A DNA stretch of 64,000 bases from Oscillospiraceae bacterium (GTDB lineage: Bacteria > Bacillota > Clostridia > Oscillospirales > Ruminococcaceae), in assembly GCA_900770285.1 (NCBI GenBank), contig CAAGJO010000003.1:1-64000 (forward strand), given 5' to 3'. Below the pieces are notes generated by a model that saw only the letters and a list, made by a program, of their open reading frames with translations, was not told the origin of the DNA and did not search any database. Below, in pieces: positions 57,917-64,000 of this stretch. The position numbers and the translations under genes were made by a program. How positions within the stretch are numbered: the stretch's first letter is position 1; each line of letters begins with the position of its first letter.

Positions 57917-59365
57917 ATGGACGTAGCTTCAATGAAAATACGGGATATGCGTAAAGCACTTGATGAAAAGCAGATTTCTGCAAAAGAGCTTGCAGGCGTG
58001 TATCTTGAAAATATAAAAAAGAATGATGAAAAGCTTGAGGCTTTTATTACTGTTACAGAAGAAAAGGCATATAATCAAGCAGAAGAGGCTCAGAAAGTTA
58101 TTGACAGCGGTAATTCCAAAGCTTTAACAGGTATACCTCTTGCAATTAAGGATAATATCTGCACAGAAGGAATCAAAACCACTTGTGCATCTAAAATGCT
58201 TGAGAATTTTGTGCCGCCATATAATGCAACAGTAATGGAAAAGCTTGATGCTGAAAATATTGTTATGCTTGGTAAAACATCAATGGATGAATTTGCTATG
58301 GGTGGTTCAACACAGACTTCTGCTTTTGCAAAGACAAAAAACCCTTATAATACAGAGTGCGTACCGGGAGGTTCTTCAGGTGGTTCGGCAGCAGCTGTTT
58401 CAGGCGGACTAGCTCCGGCGGCTCTTGGTTCTGATACAGGCGGATCTATCAGACAGCCGTCTGCTTTCTGCGGTGTAACAGGGTTAAAACCAACATACAG
58501 CCGAGTTTCACGTTATGGCTTGGTCGCTTTTGCATCATCTTTGGATCAGATTGGTCCAATTGCTCATGACAGTCATGACTGTGGTATTATTTTAAATGAG
58601 ATATGTGGTTTTGATCCTCATGATGGTACAAGCTCACATGAAAAAGTACCTGATTTTACAGCAAAAATCGGTCAGCCGTTAAAGGGAATGAAAATTGCTT
58701 TGCCTGCGGAGTTTTATGCAGAGGGAATTGATGAGGATATTAAAAAGGCAGTATTAAAGGCTGCTGACGAGTATAAGACAATGGGTGCAGAGCTTGTAGA
58801 ATGTAAAATGCCTTCACTTAAGTATGCAGTACCAGCTTATTATCTCCTTGCATGTGCTGAGGCTACTTCAAACCTTGCAAGATATGACGGAATTAAGTAT
58901 GGCCATAGGGCAGAGCATGCTGACAGCTATGGTGAACTGGTTGTAAAATCGCGTTCGGAAGGCTTTGGAGATGAAGTTAAGAGAAGAATTCTCCTTGGTA
59001 ACTATGCTCTTTCCAGCGGTTACTACGACGCTTATTACCGTAAAGCCCTAGCTTTAAGACAGCTAATAAGAAAAGAATATAACGAGATTTTTGATAAATG
59101 TGATGTTGTATTGACTCCAACAACACCAACAGTCGCATATCGTCCGAATGATATGAACGATCCGGTTAAAATGTACCAGGCAGATATTTGTACCGTTACT
59201 GTTAATATCGCAGGACTTCCTGCCGTTTCCACGCCATGCGGTTATGATAAGAACGGCATGCCTATTGGTATGTCAATTATCGGTAAAAAGTTTGATGAAG
59301 CAACTATAATTCAGGTTGCAGACGCTTATGAACAGGGCTTTAAACCTGTTTCACCAAAGCTTTAA
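57917..59365 (+). CDS. gatA: Asp/Glu-tRNA amidotransferase subunit A
   Basis: GatA releases ammonia from glutamine for amidation of Asp-tRNA(Asn) or Glu-tRNA(Gln). The amidase signature is intact: catalytic Lys in IPLAIKDNICTEG near residue 78, and CVPGGSSGGSAAAVSGGLAP followed by ALGSDTGGSIRQPSAFCG with the Ser-cis-Ser-Lys set. Glutamine-specific residues around YDAYYRKALALR are present. The 482 residues match. GGGCAGG lies before the ATG; the fused gatB-aspS gene starts 15 bases after the stop. Confidence 0.95.
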   Translation: MDVASMKIRDMRKALDEKQISAKELAGVYLENIKKNDEKLEAFITVTEEKAYNQAEEAQKVIDSGNSKALTGIPLAIKDNICTEGIKTTCASKMLENFVPPYNATVMEKLDAENIVMLGKTSMDEFAMGGSTQTSAFAKTKNPYNTECVPGGSSGGSAAAVSGGLAPAALGSDTGGSIRQPSAFCGVTGLKPTYSRVSRYGLVAFASSLDQIGPIAHDSHDCGIILNEICGFDPHDGTSSHEKVPDFTAKIGQPLKGMKIALPAEFYAEGIDEDIKKAVLKAADEYKTMGAELVECKMPSLKYAVPAYYLLACAEATSNLARYDGIKYGHRAEHADSYGELVVKSRSEGFGDEVKRRILLGNYALSSGYYDAYYRKALALRQLIRKEYNEIFDKCDVVLTPTTPTVAYRPNDMNDPVKMYQADICTVTVNIAGLPAVSTPCGYDKNGMPIGMSIIGKKFDEATIIQVADAYEQGFKPVSPKL

Positions 59366-59379
59366 GGAGGTAAAGACAA

Positions 59380-62250
59380 ATGGAAAAATATAAAACCGTC
59401 ATAGGTCTTGAAATCCATGCAGAGCTTTTGACTCATTCCAAGGTTTTTTGTGCCTGTAACGCTGAATTTGGCGGAGATCAGAATACACGATGCTGTCCTA
59501 CCTGTTCGGGTATGCCGGGAACACTTCCTGTAATTAATCAGACGGCTATTGAGTATGCCGTTAAAGCAGGATTTGCACTTAATTGTGATATAAACAAATT
59601 CTCTGCTTTTGACAGAAAAAACTATTTTTATCCTGATTTGCCTAAGGCATATCAGATTTCACAGCTTTATTATCCAATCGTTGGGCCGGGATATGTACCA
59701 ATAGAGGTCAATGGTCAAAAGAAAAAAATCAGAATTAATCATATTCATCTTGAAGAAGATGCAGGAAAGCTCATTCACGATGATTTTAACGGAATTTCCA
59801 TGGCGGATTACAACAGATGCGGTATTCCGCTTATCGAAATAGTTACTGAGCCTGATATGAATTCTGCAGAAGAGGCTATGGCTCTTGTTGAACAGATCTC
59901 ACTTCTTTTACAGTATGCAGGAGTATGTGACTGTAAAATGGAACAGGGTTCACTCCGTTGTGATGTTAATATTTCTTTGATGAAACCTGATGCAAAGGAA
60001 TTTGGTACTCGAGCAGAAATCAAGAACATTAACTCAATAAAATCTGTGGGACGTGCTATAAAATACGAAGAAAGACGTCAGGCACTGCTTTTGGATGCCG
60101 GCAAAAAGGTTGTTCAGGAAACAAGACGTTATAATGCAAACAGAGATAAGACAACTTCAATGCGTTCAAAGGAAAATGCACAGGATTATAGATATTTCCC
60201 GGAACCTGATATTTTAGAGGTTAATCTGACCGATGAACAGCTTGATGAAATCAAGGCAAAGCTTCCTGAACTTCCGAATAAGAGAATTAAAAGATATACT
60301 GAAGAATATAAGCTTTCAAAGAAAGATGCTGAGACTTTGGTTAATTCAAAGATTATTTCAGACTTCTTTAATGAGGCGGTTGCAGTATATAACAGTCCAA
60401 AAACTGTTGCATCATTTATTCTTACCGAGTTTTTAAGAAGAGTTAACCTGGGAGAAATTGACCCGAATAATATCAGCTTTACCCCTGCTGATTTTGCTGA
60501 ATTGGTTGAAATGGCTGATACTGAAAAGGTCTCAAAGAATGATGCAAAGGCAATATTCAGAGAAATGGTTGAAAAGGGCGGTACTCCTGAGGAAATTGCA
60601 AAGAAAAACGGTATGCTCATTGTTGTTGATACCGAAAAGGTAAACAGTACTATTGATGAGATTCTTGCACAGAATTCTGCACAGACAGAGCAGTATAAAA
60701 ACGGCGAAACAAAAGTATTTGGATTTCTTATGGGACAGTGTACAAAAGCATTGAAAGGTGCTGCTACACCTAAAATTGTTAAAGAGGCTTTAGAGACAAA
60801 GCTTAAGGCAATGTCGGCACAGACTGAAAATACCAATACCCAAAAGATTGAAGAAAAGGCTCAGGATACGACATCAAAGCTTTCTGAGTATAAAAATGCA
60901 GATAAATATGTGCCAGAGTCAGAGGGAGAATTTGTCTTTGTTGGTACAGATAAATTGAAGAAAGAATTTAATATTTCTGATGCACTTAACAATATTGGCA
61001 AAACAATTTCCTTCGAGGGATGTGTTCACAGAGTTAAAAAGTTCGGCAATATCTCATTCGTTCTTATCAGAACTGCAGAAAATGTAATTCAGACTGTTTA
61101 TAGCGCAGAACAATGTAAGGACAGCATAGAGGGTCTTAAAGAAGGCTATTATGTATATGTTGAGGGTACTGTAAAGGAAAATGCCAAGGAGTTTTATGGC
61201 ATAGAAGTTGAGCTTTCATCTATTAAGCTTGTTTCAAAATCTGCGGCAGAATATCCTTTGAAAATTTCACAGGGAAAGCTGAACTGTACAATTGAGGCAA
61301 ACCTTGATAACCGTTCTGTAGCACTCAGAAATCCATATCAGAAGGCAATTTTCAAGATTCAGGAAGGTATTGTTCATGGTATGCATGAATTTATGAGAGC
61401 TAATAACTTTACAGAAATTCATACTCCAAAGATAGTTGCACAAGGTGCTGAGGGCGGTGCAAATATATTCAGACTTGATTATTTCCAGAAATCCGCATTT
61501 CTAAACCAGTCACCGCAGTTTTATAAACAGGCAGCTGTTGCTTTCTTTGACAGAGTATATGAAATTGCTCCTGTTTACCGTGCCGAAAAGCATGCAACAT
61601 CTCGTCATATTAACGAATATATAGGTCTTGACTTTGAAATGGCTTATATTGACAGCATGTATGACGTAATGGCTATGGAAACATCTATGCTTAAGCATAT
61701 TATGGAATATCTGAAGAAAAACTATGCCAACGAGATAAAACTTCTTGACGCTGATATTCCGGAGATTACGGAGATTCCTTCAATTAAATTCTGTGATGCA
61801 GTTACATTGCTCAGAGGCGGTGAGGGTGCAGGTAAAAAATTTGATCTTGATCCTGAGGATGAAGTAAATCTTGGAAAGTATGCAAAAGAGAAATATAACA
61901 GCGATTTCATTTTTGTTACACATTTCCCGTCATCAAAACCGCCATTCTATGCTATGAATTCAAGGGAAGATCCAAGAGAAGCATATAAGTTTGACCTGCT
62001 TTTCAGAGGACTTGAGATCACATCAGGCGGTCAGCGTATCCATGATTATGATGAACAGGTTGAAAAGATGAAAAAACAAGGTCTTGATCCTGAAGATTTC
62101 AAGAGCTATCTTGAATCACATAAATATGGTTTGCCGCCTCACGGCGGTCTGGGAATAGGTCTTGAAAGACTTACAATGAAACTTCTTAATTTAAACAATA
62201 TCAGAGAAGCCTCAATGTTCCCAAGAGATATTAACAGGCTTATTCCATAA
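59380..62250 (+). CDS. gatB-aspS: fused Asp/Glu-tRNA amidotransferase subunit B and archaeal-type aspartyl-tRNA synthetase
   Basis: One 956-codon frame joins two complete enzymes. Residues 1 to about 477 are GatB: YKTVIGLEIHAELLTHSKVF, zinc site CAC...CCPTC, DRKNYFYPDLPKAYQISQ, EIKNINSIKS, and the helical Yqey-like tail ending KIVKEALETKL. A polar linker (about 478-530, Gln/Thr/Lys-rich) follows. Residues about 531-956 are class II AspRS of the archaeal/eukaryotic type: OB-fold anticodon domain, NIFRLDYFQKSAFLNQSPQ, motif 2 YEIAPVYRAEKHATSRHINE, and motif 3 GLGIGLERLTMKLL. Expected role: charge tRNA(Asn) with Asp, then amidate it. AAGGAGG supports the ATG. Confidence 0.93.
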   Translation: MEKYKTVIGLEIHAELLTHSKVFCACNAEFGGDQNTRCCPTCSGMPGTLPVINQTAIEYAVKAGFALNCDINKFSAFDRKNYFYPDLPKAYQISQLYYPIVGPGYVPIEVNGQKKKIRINHIHLEEDAGKLIHDDFNGISMADYNRCGIPLIEIVTEPDMNSAEEAMALVEQISLLLQYAGVCDCKMEQGSLRCDVNISLMKPDAKEFGTRAEIKNINSIKSVGRAIKYEERRQALLLDAGKKVVQETRRYNANRDKTTSMRSKENAQDYRYFPEPDILEVNLTDEQLDEIKAKLPELPNKRIKRYTEEYKLSKKDAETLVNSKIISDFFNEAVAVYNSPKTVASFILTEFLRRVNLGEIDPNNISFTPADFAELVEMADTEKVSKNDAKAIFREMVEKGGTPEEIAKKNGMLIVVDTEKVNSTIDEILAQNSAQTEQYKNGETKVFGFLMGQCTKALKGAATPKIVKEALETKLKAMSAQTENTNTQKIEEKAQDTTSKLSEYKNADKYVPESEGEFVFVGTDKLKKEFNISDALNNIGKTISFEGCVHRVKKFGNISFVLIRTAENVIQTVYSAEQCKDSIEGLKEGYYVYVEGTVKENAKEFYGIEVELSSIKLVSKSAAEYPLKISQGKLNCTIEANLDNRSVALRNPYQKAIFKIQEGIVHGMHEFMRANNFTEIHTPKIVAQGAEGGANIFRLDYFQKSAFLNQSPQFYKQAAVAFFDRVYEIAPVYRAEKHATSRHINEYIGLDFEMAYIDSMYDVMAMETSMLKHIMEYLKKNYANEIKLLDADIPEITEIPSIKFCDAVTLLRGGEGAGKKFDLDPEDEVNLGKYAKEKYNSDFIFVTHFPSSKPPFYAMNSREDPREAYKFDLLFRGLEITSGGQRIHDYDEQVEKMKKQGLDPEDFKSYLESHKYGLPPHGGLGIGLERLTMKLLNLNNIREASMFPRDINRLIP

Positions 62251-62263
62251 AACAAAAATATAA

Positions 62264-62300
62264 GCGGCTAAAGATGAGAACTTTCTTTAGCCGCCTTTTT
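62264..62300 (+). terminator. terminator of the gatCAB/aspS operon
   Basis: A perfect 10-bp stem GCGGCTAAAG / CTTTAGCCGC (62264-62273 and 62285-62294) is followed by CTTTTTT. Confidence 0.85.
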
Positions 62301-62312
62301 TGTCTGTTTTTT

Positions 62313-64000
62313 TTATTTGATTTCTGTTACGGTGTATCCTTCTTTTTCAACTGCTTCCTTTAACTGTGTATCGCTGACATTATCACTTATTTCCAGATAA
62401 GCCGCCTTATCCTCAAGAGAAACTTGAGCGGTTACGCCTTTAATGGAATTAAGCACCTTGTCAACTCTTCCTGTGCAGTGAGAACACATCATTCCCTCGA
62501 TTTTCATTACCTTTTTCATTGCAATATTACCTTTCCTTTCTGTTTGATTTTTATATTCAATGCGTGGAGTTTTTGGTTTAAAGAGCTTTAATCTTAAAGC
62601 ATTTGTTACAACAAATACTGAACTTAAACTCATTGCCGCTGCTCCGAACATAGGATTCAGAGTCCAGCCGAGCAATGGATAGAAAACTCCGGCAGCCAGC
62701 GGAATTCCGAGAGAATTGTAAAACAAAGCCCAGAATAAGTTTTCTTTAATATTTTTTATAGTTGCACGGCTTAGCTCAAACGCAGTCACAGCGTCCTGCA
62801 AATCACTTTTTACAAGTACAATATCAGCTGATTCTATGGCAATATCCTGTCCTGCGCCAAGAGCAATTCCTACATCTGCTCGTGTGAGAGCAGGTGAGTC
62901 GTTAATTCCGTCACCAATCATTGCAACAGGTCCGTTATTTTGAAGTTTGCGTATAACAGATTCCTTGTCAGCAGGCAAAACTTCGGCTATGATTTCCTCT
63001 GTATTTACTTTGTTCTGAATTGCTTTTGCAGTGACTTTGTTGTCGCCTGTGAGCATCACTGTTCTTATGCCCATTTTTCTGAATTGCTCAATGGCGTTTG
63101 CACTGGTATTTTTAATTACATCTGCAACGGCGATTATGCCTGAGAGGTGTCCGTCTTTTGCAAATAGAAGCGGTGTCTTTCCTTCATTGGTAAAAGCATT
63201 ATATATTTGCAGATATTCTTGAATTTCTATTCCGTTTTCCCTCATGTATTTTATATTTCCTGCTAAAATTTTACTTCCGTTTATTTTTCCGCTTATGCCT
63301 GAACCGCTGTGTTCTTGATAGTTAATACATTCGAGAGAAATTAAGCTATTTTTTATTGCATAGTCGCAGATTGCTTTGGATAATGGGTGGGAGGAGAGTT
63401 TTTCCAAGGAAAATGCATAGCGTAAAAGTTCTTGCTCGGCAGTGCCGTTAGTTGTATAAATATCGGTTACCTTAGGTTTCCCCTCAGTTATAGTTCCTGT
63501 TTTGTCAAGAACAACAGTTTTAACCTTGTGCACAATCTCTAGGCTTTCCGCTGATTTAATAAGAATGCCCATTTCCGCACCTTTGCCGGTTCCAACCATT
63601 ATAGCGGTTGGCGTGGCAAGCCCCAAAGCACATGGACAGGAAATAACAAGTACGGATATTGCCGTTGAAAGTGCTTTGTAAATATCTTTAGCTGCAATTA
63701 ACCAAATTAAACCTGATATGATGCTTATACCTATTACCACAGGTACAAATATACCGCTTACTTTGTCGGCAAGTTTAGAGATTGGCGCCTTTGACGATGC
63801 AGCTTCTTCAACTAGCTTTATAATTTGTGCCAGAGTTGAATTTTCAGCTGTTTTGGTGCATTTTGCTTTTGCATAACCGTTTGTGCATATTGTTCCGGCT
63901 GAAAGTTTGTCGGAAACCGTTTTTTCAATTGGAATGCTTTCTCCTGTTATAGCCGATTGATCCATGCTACAATACCCATCAATAACTATGCAGTCGCACG
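62313..64000 (-). CDS. copA: copper-exporting P1B-type ATPase with C-terminal CopZ-like domain (5' end cut by window edge)
   Basis: The frame runs without stop to the right edge, so the N-terminal part lies outside the window. The visible part has actuator TGESIPIEK, membrane motif VISCPCALGLATPTA (CPC metal site), phosphorylation site VVLDKTGTITEGKP, HPLSKAI in the nucleotide domain and MIGDGINDSPALTRAD. The last 68 residues, MKKVMKIEGMMCSHCTGRVD onward, form a heavy-metal-associated domain like free CopZ, placed at the C-terminus. An AAAGG stands before the internal ATG at 62519. It exports Cu(I) from the cytoplasm. Confidence 0.9.
   Translation of the reverse strand, partial: CDCIVIDGYCSMDQSAITGESIPIEKTVSDKLSAGTICTNGYAKAKCTKTAENSTLAQIIKLVEEAASSKAPISKLADKVSGIFVPVVIGISIISGLIWLIAAKDIYKALSTAISVLVISCPCALGLATPTAIMVGTGKGAEMGILIKSAESLEIVHKVKTVVLDKTGTITEGKPKVTDIYTTNGTAEQELLRYAFSLEKLSSHPLSKAICDYAIKNSLISLECINYQEHSGSGISGKINGSKILAGNIKYMRENGIEIQEYLQIYNAFTNEGKTPLLFAKDGHLSGIIAVADVIKNTSANAIEQFRKMGIRTVMLTGDNKVTAKAIQNKVNTEEIIAEVLPADKESVIRKLQNNGPVAMIGDGINDSPALTRADVGIALGAGQDIAIESADIVLVKSDLQDAVTAFELSRATIKNIKENLFWALFYNSLGIPLAAGVFYPLLGWTLNPMFGAAAMSLSSVFVVTNALRLKLFKPKTPRIEYKNQTERKGNIAMKKVMKIEGMMCSHCTGRVDKVLNSIKGVTAQVSLEDKAAYLEISDNVSDTQLKEAVEKEGYTVTEIK

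Noticed and set aside
60186..60836. Open frame of 216 codons antisense to the fused gatB-aspS gene
   Set aside because: It lies fully inside a conserved GatB coding region, has Ser/Phe-rich shadow composition and no ribosome binding site.
1..64000. CRISPR array, tRNA or rRNA genes
   Set aside because: No regularly spaced repeats, no clover-leaf with a GTTCGAATC-type arm and no rRNA-like sequence were found on reading both strands.

Overview
This window looks like a chromosome segment of a low-GC, strictly anaerobic Gram-positive bacterium of the class Clostridia, most likely a gut or rumen member of the Ruminococcaceae/Oscillospiraceae. Supporting signs are AT-rich intergenic DNA with strong TTGACA/TATAAT promoters and AGGAGG ribosome binding sites, a clostridial two-cluster ferredoxin, a rubrerythrin, a fused SecDF, a histone-tailed DUF6465-type protein next to HU, and TnpV-type transposon remnants. 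The genus assignment is inference from gene content.

Layout. (1) 1-7.8 kb is an accessory island. A minus-strand operon of mostly unknown genes (two P-loop kinases, a HAD phosphatase, an endonuclease/exonuclease/phosphatase protein, small zinc proteins and hypotheticals) starts at a strong promoter near 6.5 kb, facing a divergent unknown gene. Its last gene is frameshifted in an A8 tract. TnpV and a companion small gene close the island. (2) 8.8-18.8 kb is a nearly complete arginine biosynthesis cluster, argG-argH-argC-argJ-argB-argD-argF, interspersed with two membrane proteins, a histidine phosphatase and a YbaK-type tRNA deacylase. (3) 19-22.2 kb encodes three biotin-dependent subunits resembling methylmalonyl-CoA:pyruvate transcarboxylase (12S, 1.3S and 5S), with no membrane decarboxylase subunit. 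(4) 22.5-32.4 kb holds a Ca2+-type P-ATPase, PTS enzyme I, asparagine synthetase, RuvX, rubrerythrin and a secreted Fn3/transglutaminase protein. (5) 32.8-47.5 kb is one long surface polysaccharide operon: nucleotide-sugar enzymes, three glycosyltransferases, acyltransferases, two pyruvyltransferase-like proteins, an EpsG-type polymerase, a flippase and two unusual nitroreductase-like paralogues. (6) 47.6-52.9 kb is mixed: a nucleotidyltransferase, a GH2 beta-mannosidase, a cell-wall amidase and the HU/DUF6465 pair. (7) 53.3-62.3 kb holds SecDF, ferredoxin, lysA and the gatCAB operon. (8) The right edge cuts a copper P-type ATPase with a C-terminal CopZ-like domain.

The most striking observation is at 59380-62250. 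GatB is fused in frame to a complete archaeal-type aspartyl-tRNA synthetase. Together with gatC and gatA directly upstream this gives a three-gene operon that could encode the whole indirect Asn-tRNA(Asn) pathway as a covalently linked transamidosome. The anticodon-binding domain carries His where discriminating archaeal-type AspRSs have Trp, which fits a non-discriminating enzyme.

The arginine and asparagine genes, lysA, transcarboxylase and GatCAB point to an amino-acid-prototrophic fermenter. The polysaccharide operon, cell-wall amidase and secreted transglutaminase-like protein build or remodel the cell surface.
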